A stretch of DNA of 64,000 nucleotides from Odobenus rosmarus divergens (Eukaryota > Chordata > Mammalia > Carnivora > Odobenidae), in NCBI RefSeq assembly GCF_000321225.1, contig NW_004450563.1, positions 249,385-313,384 on the forward strand. The letters are read 5' to 3'. Within the stretch, counting starts at the first letter, position 1; each line of letters opens with the position of its first letter. The position numbers and the translations under genes were made by a program. Under the pieces are notes generated by a model, which was given only the letters and a program-made list of their open reading frames with translations, searched no databases and was not told the DNA's origin. Below are positions 11,536 through 23,290 of the stretch, in pieces.

Positions 11536-11655
11536 ATTAAATATATATAGTGCATGTATTATCTATATTGTATAAAATCTGTATAAGATATACTTATTAT
11601 ATAAATATTTATTTTTGTATTTATATTTTATTTTTATATAAATATATATATAAAT
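11536..11655. repeat. (AT)n/(TTTA)n low-complexity tract
   Basis: About 120 bases of almost pure A/T with short alternating runs. Confidence 0.85.
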
Positions 11656-11693
11656 TCTAGCAGAAAGAATGGTTGATGTTATGATGGTTTTTA

Positions 11694-11885
11694 TTTTTTT
11701 TAAGATTTTATTTATTTATTTGAGAGAGAGAGAGAGAGCATGAGCAGGGGGAAGGGGCAGAGGGAGAGGGTGAAGCGGACTCCCCACTGAGGAGGGAGCC
11801 AGACATGGGGCTCGATCCCAGGATCCTGAGATCATGACCTGAGCCCAAGGCAGATGCTTAACCAACTAAACCACCCAGGTGCCCC
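11694..11885 (-). mobile_element. Carnivora tRNA-derived SINE
   Basis: Reverse copy ending CCACCCAGGTGCCCC. The target duplication TGATGGTTTT is at about 11682 and 11910. Between the SINE head and the right-hand duplication lie 24 extra bases of TTTTG units (11886-11909). Confidence 0.92.
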
Positions 11886-11909
11886 AGTTTTGTTTTGTTT
11901 TGTTTTTTG
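11886..11909. repeat. (TTTTG)n short tandem repeat at the SINE head
   Basis: Three to four TTTTG units lie between the SINE head and its right target duplication. Confidence 0.8.
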
Positions 11910-12204
11910 TGATGGTTTTAAAGTTGAGGATATCTAAGGCTCACAATAGATTCTTTGTTACTATGTAATGAAATTCACTTTGGAGGTACAGTTAGAATTT
12001 AGAACTAGTCCTTTATATTTTCCATTTAAAAGATACTTTCTTAATGATACTCTCATCTAATGAGATTTGAAGTGAAGAGCTAAAGCACTGTGGACCTATC
12101 CAATAGAGCTGCATGTCCCTTGTTGGGCAGTTTTCCATGTAGGATATCAACAACTGTCATATTTCTAGAAACCAATGGCTGTACTAGAGTTAAGGTTTAG
12201 TTTA

Positions 12205-13290
12205 AAAATAAGTATTGAGTGCCTACTACATTTCAGGCACATTCTTTGCACTGAGATACCAGACGTGGAAGTTTTCTAACTGAATGGGAAAGGAAGACAA
12301 ATACACAATCAAACACCTATATGTAAAATTCCAAGCATACTGGTAGCTGCAAAGGAGACATACCTGGTGTTAAGAGTGTGTAGAAGAAGGAGAGTCAAAA
12401 TCGTCAAGGAGGTGGTCAGGGAAGGCTTTCCTCTAAAGGATCCTGAGTTGACATCTAAGTATTGAATAGGAGTTAACGAGACAAAGGAGGAGCAAGAACA
12501 TGCCAGGCAGAAGTGACAGCACGTATGCAAACCAGGACAGGGATGGAAAATGGTGTGAGAAAGGATCACTTAAGCTAGTGTCCAGAGGGTGAAGGCAGTA
12601 CGGTGAGGGGTGAGACAGAAGTATGCAGGAGCCGGACTGTTCTGGCCAATAGCCCTAAGCTTTTATCCTGTATGGTTCTGGAGATAAAAACCTGTATCCA
12701 AGAGATGCTAATAATAAGGGTCTTCAGGTTAAATGTGTCAATCAGGATATTAGAGCTATAAATAGACAACAAATAGGGATGGGTAACTGATAATATATGA
12801 CTTGATATATTATAAAGGTTTAGAGATGAGCATTTGGTGCAGGCAATTTCATCTGAAGCTGTGAAGAGGGTTTCATGCAACAGGTGGGGTTTGAGGTAGA
12901 TGCATTTGTAAGTAAGTGATTGTTGGCTAGAAAAAAGTAAGGTAGGGCCTCACACTTTGAAAACAGATAGTTAGCATGCCTTTTCTAGAAGATGGTTTTT
13001 GCTGAGGCAGTGATGAGGAAGAGGGAACTGATATAGACCAGTGCGGGGGGGGGGGAATAAAAGCTTTCATTTAGGTGGAGAAACAGTAACATAGTCTCCT
13101 CAGTATTAGGTAGTTATGGTATGGTACCTTATAAAGTTTTTCTATCAGAATTTTCTGAATGAAATGAAGTGGAAAGAATCAGAGGCAGAAGACTTGCAAG
13201 AATATTAATAAAACACAGACATGCAGTAATGAGGATTTGCACTGTGCTGACAGCAGTGGCAAAGGAAAGTACAGGGTAATTTCAAAAATT
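12205..13290. mobile_element. Long copy of an ancient mammalian interspersed repeat, family unresolved
   Basis: It opens TATTGAGTGCCTACTACATT then TCAGGCACATTC. GGTGGTCAGGGAAGGCTTTC follows near 12411, then CATGCCAGGCAGAAGTGACA near 12499, and the resemblance fades towards 13290. This order is that of a well-known pan-mammalian repeat I cannot name confidently. It explains the open frames of 86 and 101 codons on the minus strand. Confidence 0.5.
13045..13055 (+). repeat. (G)11 homopolymer
   Basis: Eleven consecutive G, a likely site of length error or polymorphism. Confidence 0.9.
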
Positions 13291-13980
13291 ACTACAAAGT
13301 CAGGCTACATAATATTTCACAAATCTCTATACATTATTAAACTTTACCAATTGCTTTTTCATTGGTATATTCATTTATAAAACTTTTCAGGAATGCTTAA
13401 AAGCTATAAGGCCTAAACGACTATGTGTAAAATCAACTCACAAATAAAATTATTTATGGTTACTGTGATGAATTTCATTAGTATGAAAATAAATAAAATG
13501 TAATAATGTGACCAGAGAATTCATAAACATCTAGTAATAAAAAGTTAAAATTTAAATTTAAAAATGTAATTAGTATAGTATATCTTTAGTTCAAATATAT
13601 TACAAAAATGTGAAAATACAAATAAACTTCAGATTGTGTAAATCTTTTTTTTTAAGACAATAATAAAATACAACTCCAAACATCTTTGCATGGCATCTGG
13701 ATCACATGACATGCTCAATTCATTCTGAGAATAAAATAATAATGATGATGATGATTATATACTACATAGATTCTAAGATACCAAACACTTCTCAAGGTTT
13801 TTTTTAGGGTTATCTATCATTTAACAGTTCTGATATTTTGTTTGTCTAGAGTTTTTTGTGACTGTCCAGATTTTTGATATATAGAAACATAGAATTCAAA
13901 CCTGGAATCTAGTTGTTTTTTCAGCAGTAGGATAAATATTCACTGAAGAGAGTAATAAGCATTTTTGAACTTATTCATTA
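13291..13980. other. No recognised feature
   Basis: Very AT-rich, with a short (ATG)n run near 13741-13756 and nothing else I can name. Confidence 0.5.
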
Positions 13981-13989
13981 CATTGCACA

Positions 13990-14275
13990 TTAGAGACTGA
14001 ACGGACTTTAGAAATCACTTAGCGCAATATCTTCTTTCCCTGATGAAGAAAGTAAGGCAGAAAATCCTATGACAGTTTTTTTAAATTTTAAATTTAAATT
14101 TAATTTAGTTAACATATAGTGTATTATTAGTTTCAGGGGTAGAATTCAGTGATTCATCAGTTGCATATAACACCCAGTGCTCATTACAGCAAGTGTCCAC
14201 CTTAATGCCCATCAGGGTTTTCTTTTCAAGATCACACGGCTCACAGAGTGTGCCTGGAAGTCAATGTCTTGTTTT
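13990..14275 (-). mobile_element. MIR-like relic split by an L1 3' end
   Basis: The left part (ACTTTAGAAATCACTTAGCG, then CCTGATGAAGAAAGTAAGGC) and right part (AGATCACACGGCTCACAGAG) read as the two halves of one old repeat. The L1 piece at 14085-14214 lies between them. Confidence 0.5.
14085..14214 (-). mobile_element. Carnivore L1 3'-terminal fragment
   Basis: TTAGTTAACATATAGTGTAT, AGTGATTCATCAGTTGCATA and TAACACCCAGTGCTCATTAC are the reverse complement of the carnivore L1 3' end. The element is extremely 5'-truncated, leaving about 130 bases. Confidence 0.85.
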
Positions 14276-14279
14276 TAAG

Positions 14280-17200
14280 ACAAGCGTTTAGAATGAACCT
14301 CTGCTTGAAGAAAAGCAAAGTAATAAAAAAAATTGCAAAGAACATATTTAATTAAAGTGTCAATTGAATATTGCTAGTACTTGCTGTCTCCCTTGGTTAA
14401 AACACTGCCAATGTATTGCTGCCATTTTAACCTTTGACAAAGCTCCAATCACTTTTGGAGAAAGGTAGATACAGACGGTAATCCTAACTAACCAACTGTA
14501 CTGCATATGTAGGGAGCTGACTTAGATAATTGCTATTCAGAGCAATTATTCTTAATAAAAATGTAACATCACAAAGACCATATTGGTGAGTAAATGCCAA
14601 ATCCTTCAACAGGAAAATAAAATGCATTCGAACTATTAAAATGTATCTTCTATATATGGGTTTATCCAGCATTTTGATGCATGAAGAAGAGTAATACAGA
14701 ACATGGACTTGCAAAATACATGGCAAACATATCTTAGACTGTGAAGAACAGAGAGAAGAAATAGCTAAATCCAGTTTTCTGAACCCTTCAATGTAGCATG
14801 CACTATTTATAAATTTTTTTAATTGCAAACATTCTCTTTGTAGGATGTTATTCTGTCTTTTATTTTTAAAAAGTTTAATGGTATGCAATATATTATCTCT
14901 GTTACTTCTGCAAAAATGACGGTAAAAATTTAACAAATTATATAGGACACATATTTACAATAATATTTAGAGCTCTCTGTTTTATTTAGAAAACAAACCA
15001 TACTGTCTTTTTCAGAACTATAGTTTTTATTTGATATGGAACAAAAACCTTATTCAACTGATAAAAATTTGATCTTGCCTAATTATAACATGTGAAGGTA
15101 CAGCTGTATATAGGCACGGGTTATGTGTTAAACCTTGAAGAATGTACAATAGCTTAACACCATGCTGAAAGAATATCCAGTTACTTAATATCTCATCTTT
15201 ATACTTCGAATACTATTGCTGTGGCAACCTACAGCTCTTGCTCACTAGCATTCAATCTTGAAAAGATAAAGGGTATCCAGGTTGAGTTATTCCTTGATTT
15301 AACAACTTTTGAAGCATTTTAGAATGCCCTCTGATCATTATAGTTCATATCCTTGCAGAGATCAAAATCTATTCAGAGAACACCTTTGCAGTTCTCTTCT
15401 TCCCATGAGGTAGGCTGTGAAGTGTTGAGGGTTTTTTTCCCCCCACATTGAGAAATAATTTTTTAGAAGCAAGAAGAATAAGTTAACTTCCTAGTAGCAA
15501 TCTTTTACTCCATAACAAACTGACAAGTTATGACCACTGTTAGTTTTTAAGGAGTAGATATTCTTGAAGATTGTAGTTATTATTCATATTTTTTTCAAAT
15601 GCTGGATTGACATTTTAATTTATCAATGCTAAAATTCTGAGTAACTTACAATCATAATACTTATTTTTTCCTGATGTTATCAGAAACTCAACTCTTTCTT
15701 TATATTTTATAATTACCTTTCTGACATTTTCCATATTCTCAAAACAAAAAAAAGCCTTTTAAAAATGGAACATCTTACATTACTTTATTATAAAAATGCC
15801 AAGAAGATTTAGATTGCTTAACAAAGGGCAAAATAAGAGGCATGTGTAAAAGTATTTATGATATGAATCTTAGAGAAAATTGAATCCTTCAAACTCATAT
15901 TAAAGTGTGGTCAGGATATTATATAATCTAGCTATTTTGTTACCCATGTGTTATAAAAGGGCTAAAATAGATTCATGTTATCACCTAGGATCAGATTGTT
16001 ATAAATATTATTTAACTGTTAGATTAAACTAAAATTTATCAAAATTTTAGGGAGTTGTTAGGACATTTGTAACTGACCCATCCGTACATTTTACTGCAAA
16101 TTTGTATGTCTTCATTAAGCCTCTAACTCTTATCTACATGACTTGTTTCAATGTTTATTGTCCTATCACTAACTGTAAGTACACCTTCTATGTTAGTAAG
16201 CATGTATCACATCTGCACAGTTTACGTTAGATTTGATCATATCCTTTATAAGTCTTCTCAGTGACATTAGGCTGGAAACAAATCATTGACATTAACATTT
16301 TCCAGGAGTCCAGAATATACTGGTTTTGGTTTCTGGTGGGAGAATGTATGCCACCCTCTTAATTTTAATCACCTCCCAATTAAGAGTGTCTTACACCAGC
16401 TTGAAATAACTCATGGTAAGCGATATTTCTAGGTTTGATAGAAGAAAATTATTTGCATAAAGTCTGAAAATAATTAGTGTGTTCCAATCATAAGCATGAC
16501 CAGGTATTATTGGGATGACAGTCACATCAGTGGGTATATCTGAATTCAGCAGTAGTGGGAGGGTCCACTTACCATCCTTGGATTGATGCTCTTCACTGAA
16601 CAACCACTCAAATCCATAAAATGAAAAAAATAAGGAATGGAAAAATAGCCAGTAACTTTTTACATGTTCCCAATAGTGAGGTTTAGGGTTGTTGGTTTTT
16701 TTTTTTTTTTATTTTTTGGTACAGTGAGGTAAAAAAGTAGCTGGGAACAAGGAGAGGATAGAGGAAACATGTCGGGTCAATGATCCTTCCATGTCATAGA
16801 TAAGATTTCAGTGATATTTCCTAGTACCTTAATGTCAGTGAGACTCTAAATGGCACACTGATAGAAAACGGAATTGTTCATCCATTTAAAACATATTTAA
16901 ATACTATATTCTGCTTAAAAGAGAGATATCAATTTCAGTTACCAAAAAGGCAAGTTTAGTGTCCGTAAGAATCCTCTTACAGACCCTGCATTCAAGAGTG
17001 GAGAATCCCTCCTCAAATGTCAGTTTGCCTTAGGCAGAAGTTGGAAAGAGTATAAAGCAAGAGTGGAATAAAGCCTCAACCATTCAGAAGACATGAACTC
17101 TGAAACACATTAATTATTCAGAAGAAGGAACTGACATTGAATAGAAAATGGTTTAAGCTTCTTTGTGTCTATTCTAACCTTGAAAAGGCAAACTGAATTG

Positions 17201-17450
17201 GAAGTATCTTATTGAAACATTAATGGAGTGGGGGTGTCCAAGGAATTTTATACATGTTTTATTTATTTAAAAGACATATTCAAAACAATATCCCAGCAAT
17301 CCCCATTTTACTCAGAGCAAAAGCGAAAGTACATACAAAGGTTTATAGAGCCCTATATCATGTGGTCCCCATCACCTTTAAGACTTCATCTCTTCATATT
17401 TATCCCTTCAACTCACTTGACTTCAGGCATGCATGGCCTTCTTGTTTACT
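14280..17450. other. No recognised gene; AT-rich unassigned stretch
   Basis: About 3.2 kb without a repeat I can name. It contains a 150-codon open frame at 14484-14936 (-). This frame has no recognisable domain, an AT-driven composition, and no supporting reading frame conservation that can be seen here. A poly-T run is at 16698-16712. Confidence 0.45.
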
Positions 17451-17454
17451 GAAT

Positions 17455-17848
17455 ACATACAACATGCCACCATCCAGGCCCTTCTCATTCCCTCTCTCTG
17501 GAATGCTCTTTGTCGAAAGATTCCTTTGCCTCATTCCCTATAGCCTTCAAGTCTTTGATCAGCTCACGGGCCTACTCTGACCAGCTGTAAAATTACAACC
17601 CATCTCCTCACCCTGACTGCGATCTGCATTTCTCAACATGTACCAGCTTATGACATGCAATATGATTTTCTTATTCATTATGTTTTTGTTTTATAATATC
17701 CTTGTTTTTTTTTAATATATTTACTATCTGACTTATCTGACTTGAGTATCAGTTCCCTTTCTGGTTGTTTTAACTGAGGCATCACAAGCACTTATAACAG
17801 TGCCTAGCACATAGTAGGCACTTAATAAATATTCATTGAATGAATTAA
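17455..17848 (+). mobile_element. L2 (LINE-2) 3' end relic
   Basis: CCTCTCTCTGGAATGCTCTT near 17490, then ACAGTGCCTAGCACATAGTA and GGCACTTAATAAATATTCAT at the 3' end, matching the classic L2 terminus with TTGAATGAA. Confidence 0.85.
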
Positions 17849-17900
17849 TTATATACAAATTATATATGTGTATATACAAATTATATATATATATATTATT
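17849..17900. repeat. (AT)n microsatellite
   Basis: Two copies of ATATACAAATTATATAT are followed by a pure AT run. Confidence 0.9.
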
Positions 17901-18508
17901 TTGAGTATATTTGACACACATTAGTTTTGGTTATATAACATAGTGGTGAGATAAGTTTATATATTACACTTTGTTCACAAATGTAGCTACCATCTACATG
18001 TCCCCATCCATCACTATTGCAATATCATTAACTATACTCCCCATGCTGTGCCTTGTAGTCCTGTGACTTAACTCATTCCATAACTGGAAGCCTGTATCTA
18101 CCACTCCCCTTTACTCATTTTGCCCAGTGCCCCTTCCCCCTCCCTTCTGGCAACTCTCAGTTTGTTCTTTGTATCTCTAGGTCTGATTCTGCTCTTTGTT
18201 ATTTAAATAATTTAAAAAGATATATATGTTAAATATTAATTTACTCATTTATTTATTTTTATTTTTTTTTAGATTCCACATATGAGTGAAATCATAAGGT
18301 ATTTGTCTTTCTCAGTTTGGCTTATTTCACTTAGCACAATACCTTCTGGTCTCTCCATGTTGTCTCAAAATGGCAAGATCTTGTTCTTCTTTAAGGCTGC
18401 ATAATATTCCATTGTGTGTGTTTGTGTGTATACCAAATCTTCCTTATCCATCTGTTTATTGATGGATCCTGAAGTTGCTTCCATATCTTGGCTATTTATA
18501 ACTTATAT
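17901..18508 (-). mobile_element. L1 (L1MA/MB-type) 3' UTR relic
   Basis: Reverse-strand L1 phrases occur in order: ATTAACTATACTCCCCATGC, GATTCCACATATGAGTGAAA, TATTTCACTTAGCACAATAC, AAGGCTGCATAATATTCCAT and TTGATGGATCC. A foreign AT-rich insert interrupts it at about 18205-18250. Confidence 0.88.
18205..18240. repeat. 36-bp insert in the L1, identical to 20290-20325
   Basis: All 36 bases are identical to 20290-20325 in the same orientation, and the flanks differ. It sits where the L1 text is interrupted. Confidence 0.85.
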
Positions 18509-18509
18509 T

Positions 18510-19700
18510 TTTTTAAAGAAAGTCCTACAAAGATTTCAATTGTAGGTTTAACAATTGTATGATTCAAATGAAACTCTTTTGTCTTTGCACAGGAGAACTG
18601 AGTGTGCTCTTTCCTCCCTCATGCTTTGGCATACCATCCAAAAGAAGGCAGTGAGCACTGTGGTCCTTTCCACAAACTTCCACAATGGTCTGTGCTCCTC
18701 TCTCCATTACTCTCTCCCTCCCTAGAAAAGCTCACTGAAAGGCAAACCTTAATTCAGCCAGTCAAGATCCTTTTGATATTTTCTTTCTGGCCTCATTCAT
18801 ATCGGGGCCCCTTGTGTTGATATTTCAGACAAAGCTAGACTTTTTCGATGTTTTTGCCCCAGAATTATGACCTATCTCTACTGGACAAAGTAGAACCCTT
18901 ATTGCCTTCTCTGTATTTGCTAAAATGCTTAATGAACAAATAAATGCACATTCAGAGCAAATCTGATCTCAGAATGCACTTTGATTTCTTGCCAGTTCTC
19001 TCTTCCCTTTGCTCTTTCAAAAGCCTTGAAAACCACATATTTCTGAGGCACAGTTTTTTCACTAAGCAGGAAACATGGGTTGCAGGATGTCTGAGATGGA
19101 AAGCCCAATCTTCTTCATAAAAGCACACTGTAACTGATGCCAAGTAGATTTAAGATGCCTTTTATTCAGGCATCTGCTTAATACTTAGGAGTGACTCTTA
19201 ACATACAAACATTCAAGGGTAAAATAAGTTCAAAGAAGCCTACAAGTGCTATTTATTAGAGACCCACAAAGCTGTTTCAGTGGCAAAGAGTCCCCTAATA
19301 CCTTACATTTGTATTTTATAATACAAAACGTATACATGTGTTTGTGATTTGTGACCAAACAGGTGGGAATTTACCTTTCTCCAGAGGATGATCTTCATTT
19401 TAGTTCTAGTTCTAAAATCTGTGATATTTTCCCTTCACCATATTATTCCCACACAGGCTTTCTAAACTTCTTTTATGGGTTGAATTCTGTCTGTTTATGC
19501 TAAAAGAAAGCAAGGGAAGAGGTTGAGGATCATTTTTCCCTGGTGGAGCTTCAGAAGGTAGGCTAGAATGATAATCTGAGTTGATAATGAGGGGTATGCC
19601 TAATGTGTCCCCTATTTCAGTCATGAAAAGTCTTTTGGAACTTTAATCACATTTAAAATGTTTGTTTTGACCCTGTAACTCCATATGTGGGAGTCTATCC
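18510..19700. other. No recognised feature
   Basis: Unassigned sequence. Open frames of 60-72 codons show no domain. Confidence 0.5.
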
Positions 19701-19705
19701 TAAAT

Positions 19706-19765
19706 CCACACACCCTACATACACACACCAAACACATACACACACCAAACACATACACACACACA
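19706..19765. repeat. (CA)n-rich tract with a 17-bp higher-order unit
   Basis: ACACACCAAACACATAC occurs twice in tandem without change (19723-19739, 19740-19756), flanked by CA units. Confidence 0.9.
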
Positions 19766-21500
19766 ATATTAGCAACCGTTTTTCTGTTAGTTTTCCTATT
19801 TAGGAGCCCAATTCCCCTTATAAAAGTCAATGTAAAGAAGAGAGATGACTTTCTTATGCAGGCAGGGTAGGAATATTTTAAATACCCCAGCCTCATGAGA
19901 ATAAACTTCCTAAGATTATAGTTTATGTTCTCTAGTGCTTGTTTTTCGTCAAGTAGGAAAGAGATAGAAATGTTAAAACTCAGATGTAATTTATTAGAGT
20001 AATAGAAATAGAAGGTTACTAGGTAGAGGAAAGTAAAGAAATAGAGAAAAATTAATCAATCAAAAAGCAGTCAGGAAAGAAGAAAACAAGAAATAAAATG
20101 TAGTAAATGTAGACTCCAAAATAAAATACCAATAATAAACCCTAAAGGTATCAGCAACCCATTTATTTTTTAAATAAGATTTACTTCTCCTGTTAGAATA
20201 AAAAGACTTAGATTGGATTTTTAATAATTCAACTTTTCACTGATTATAAATGATATACTTAGTAAAGTAATGCATAAAGTTGGAAGATAAAATAATTTAA
20301 AAAGATATATATGTTAAATATTAATAAGTTAGAGGTAGTTATGTCAAAATTCTATGGCATTTAATATTGAATAAATGGGTATACTGAAACAATATTAATT
20401 GAAATATAGCATAAAACAAGATGATTTTATTATATTTATATATGTACTTTCTGTTAATATGTATACATATATACTTTGTGGCATTTAATAACTATAAACC
20501 CATGAATGGGAAAGGCACATAAATTTATGATAGGGACGGTTTTTGGGGAGAGGTTTGAGTATTTGACGGCAAACTGGATTGAAGCGTATTTCAACTCTAT
20601 CCAATAACTTACATTGACAAAATACTAACACCTAGTAATTTTGACAGATGGATAAATGGATATATACAAGATTTTCTCCATGGATTTCTCTGTTTCAAAC
20701 ATCAAAATAAATAAATAAATACTTGAACTCCTTCATGGTAAGGCTGATATGGTTATATGTCTTCACTTTCCTCAATTCCTTAGGACAGTCTTAGGAATCA
20801 GTAGAAGACAGAACAAACTATTCAGTTAACTCCTATATATCCTTCAAAACGCTTCTCTGGAATCACTTTTTTTTAGCGTTCTTTGGGTCCATCTATCAGT
20901 TTTCATTATTTTGTGAAATCACCAAAAACCCAATTCAACTGGCTTAAGCAAAGAAAATAGAAGGTAGGAAAAGAATTTATTGGTTCGCATAACTTGGAGT
21001 AACTGAAGCATTAGAGAAGAATCTGGCTTTAGGCAAAGCTGCATTCAGGATTAAAATAAGGTCATAGGATTGCTTCTTTCTATCTCTTGGCCCTACCTTC
21101 TGCTCTATCGGCTTGATTTCTCAAGAGCTCCACCAGGCTCAGAGGTGTTTGAGGCAAGCTGATACTCTCTAGGCTTCAAAACAATCACAAAAGAAAGAAC
21201 AAGAGCCTGTATTGGATGCCCAGCCAAATTCTCAATGAAGCCAATGACAAACTGGGAAAAGCCCAGCTCACTGGTCTCAGTAGGGACAATGTGTGGCCTA
21301 AAAGCAGGAACACTTCAGAAGGTACCAGGGTTGACTCAGGGTTGGATTCTGGGGAATCATAGTTAACACAGAGTGTATGGATGTGTACACGATAGTAAGG
21401 CCTTGCTGCAGCAGGAATGAGGTCAACCAACCTGAACCACACCGAGAGAGTATGAATGGGGTCATCTCTCAAGCAAAACTAGGGAGTCCAGTTTCAACAG
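19766..21500. other. No recognised feature
   Basis: Unassigned sequence, very AT-rich to about 20700 and more balanced at 21060-21480. It contains the second copy of the 36-bp repeat at 20290-20325. Confidence 0.5.
20290..20325. repeat. 36-bp copy of the insert at 18205-18240
   Basis: Exact match in the same orientation, 2085 bases downstream. Confidence 0.85.
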
Positions 21501-21504
21501 AATT

Positions 21505-21775
21505 ATTGTAACTTTATAATAAGCCTCGATGTTGGGTAATATGAATCCTTCACCAATGTTCTTATTTAGAATTTTGACTTTGGTTCCTTAGCCTTTCCAT
21601 CTAAATTTTGTATATAGGAATGTCATTCATTGGCTTTTGTAAATTGACCTTGAATCTTGCCCTCCAGCTCAATTCATGTATTAATTCTGGAGATATTTTG
21701 TAGATCCTTTATGATTATCTACATAGACACTTGTCATCTGTAGATAAAAACATTTCTTCTACTCAAAGCAGTATG
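21505..21775 (-). mobile_element. L1 ORF2 relic with internal deletions
   Basis: Reverse-complement ORF2 phrases occur in order but compressed: TGTAACTTTATAATAAGCCT, then TTGACCTTGAATCTTGCC, ATTAATTCTGGAGATATTTT and ACTTGTCATCTGTAGATAAA. No intact frame remains. Confidence 0.8.
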
Positions 21776-21954
21776 TTTACATTTTTGGGGTTTTTTTTGT
21801 TTTTGTTTTTTGTTTTTGTGTGCTGCCTCGGACTTCCAACCTTTAAGGTAAATCTAAAATACTTGACCATAATTCAGAAGGCCTTGCCTAGGTTTTCAAT
21901 TTCACTTTCCATTATATCTCTCTTAAATCAAATGAAGCTCTTAGTCTTAAAACT

Positions 21955-22191
21955 TTTTTTTTTTAAAGGATTTGTTTATTTATTTGACAGAGAGAGAGAG
22001 ACAACGAGAGAGGGAACACAAGCAGAGGGAGTGGGAGAGGGAGAAGCAGGCCCCCCGCCGAGCAGGGAGCCTGATGCGGGGTCTGATGTGGGCCTCGATG
22101 CGGGGCTCGATGTAGGGCTCGATCCCAGGACTCTGGGATCGTGATCTGAGCCGAAGGCAGATGCTTAACGACTGAGCCACTCAGGCACCCC
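21955..22191 (-). mobile_element. Carnivora tRNA-derived SINE with internal 12-bp tandem amplification
   Basis: Full reverse copy ending GAGCCACTCAGGCACCCC. The segment 22073-22120 consists of four 12-base units (GATGCGGGGTCT, GATGTGGGCCTC, GATGCGGGGCTC, GATGTAGGGCTC) where other copies have one. Target duplications are weak (AAGCTMTTA on both sides). Confidence 0.93.
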
Positions 22192-22264
22192 AAGCTATTA
22201 CTTTTAGATCCAGGCTCATCTCACCTTCAAACTGTCTTTTCAGTAGTTTCTTCTCCCTGAAACT

Positions 22265-22560
22265 CCCTTTTCACTGCCTGACTTTGTCACCTAGTTAACT
22301 CATCTTTGCGCCTTAGCTTCTTTCGATGACATTCCTGAGTGTTTCACTCTTGGGTAGACTTTCTCCTTATTTCCACCCAATTACCATGTTCATAGCACTT
22401 ATCATGATTGTAATTACATGTTCAATATCCATTTATTCACAAGACTATTTTTGTTTGGGCAGAAACCACATCTATCTGGTTTACTCCTGCAGTCCTAGTA
22501 CTTAATAGAGTGAGCAGCAAGAAAATCAATGTTCTTTAAATATTTCTTGAATAGCCGAGT
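22265..22560 (+). mobile_element. L2 (LINE-2) 3' end relic
   Basis: TAGCACTTATCATGATTGTA, GGGCAGAAACCACATCTATC, AGTCCTAGTACTTAATAGAG and ATATTTCTTGAAT follow the L2 3' order. Confidence 0.7.
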
Positions 22561-22564
22561 GAAA

Positions 22565-23012
22565 AATATGTAAGTTAATAACAATACGTATGTAAATTGA
22601 TTGCTGTGGTAATTAAACTCTGAGACATAAAAAATATATTTCTTCTTTCTAAATTTACATGTCCGGGATATCAAGTTAATAAAGTCCAACTAGAGCAGCC
22701 TGAATAATCCTTGTCATTACCAGCAACAATGCAATTTTACCAACTACTCTTTTATTTATATTCCATATAATAGGCATAACAATATGTATTTTACAAGCAC
22801 TTTATTATTTATTGATTATAACAATTCAGTATTTAGCTACTGTAATCTCCTTTTACTCTGGAACATAGCAAAGATGTCCACATACTGGGAACTGTGAAGT
22901 GATCTTTGAATTTTACGAGTGAGATAAAATCCACCTCACTGATGAGATACAGTCATTTCAGTATGCACATGCAAATTCGTATATCAAGAGTCACTCAGAG
23001 TTTAAGACAATT
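22565..23012. other. No recognised feature
   Basis: AT-rich unassigned sequence. Confidence 0.5.
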
Positions 23013-23014
23013 CT

Positions 23015-23290
23015 ACTATATTCCACAATTATTTATTGTTGACCTATTAGGCACTAACGGTTACAGATGTTACAGATAAATTAGACATAATCCCCTCTTT
23101 CCCAGTTAAAGATGTGTGCCAATGAATACGTCAACGATTCTGAGGGAAATCAAACAATTGTAAATAAAGAGCAGTGCAGGCACAAAAAGTGTTTGGGGGC
23201 TTGGGAAAGAGAAAGATGAGTTCTGAAGTCTTTTAGGAGCTGACAAGATTCAGAAAGATCCTTAATTGACTGTGAAGGGAAAATATTTGT
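23015..23290. mobile_element. Ancient mammalian interspersed repeat, family unresolved
   Basis: TTATTGTTGACCTATTAGGC, ACTAACGGTTACAGATG and AGATAAATTAGACATAATCC open it, and an AAAGTGTTTGGGGGCTTGGG region follows. It has the same general layout as 12205-13290 but is more decayed. Confidence 0.4.

Noticed and set aside
12309..12880. Two adjacent minus-strand frames of 86 and 101 codons
   Set aside because: They run antisense through an ancient interspersed repeat.
14484..14936. 150-codon open frame on the minus strand
   Set aside because: Longest frame outside a repeat, but with no domain, no signal or membrane pattern that holds up, and AT-driven residues. Single-exon genes of this kind need conservation evidence that is not available here.
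19706..19765. Regularly spaced CA-rich units, considered as a CRISPR-like array
   Set aside because: Only two 17-base units with no spacers in a mammalian genome; a microsatellite explains it.
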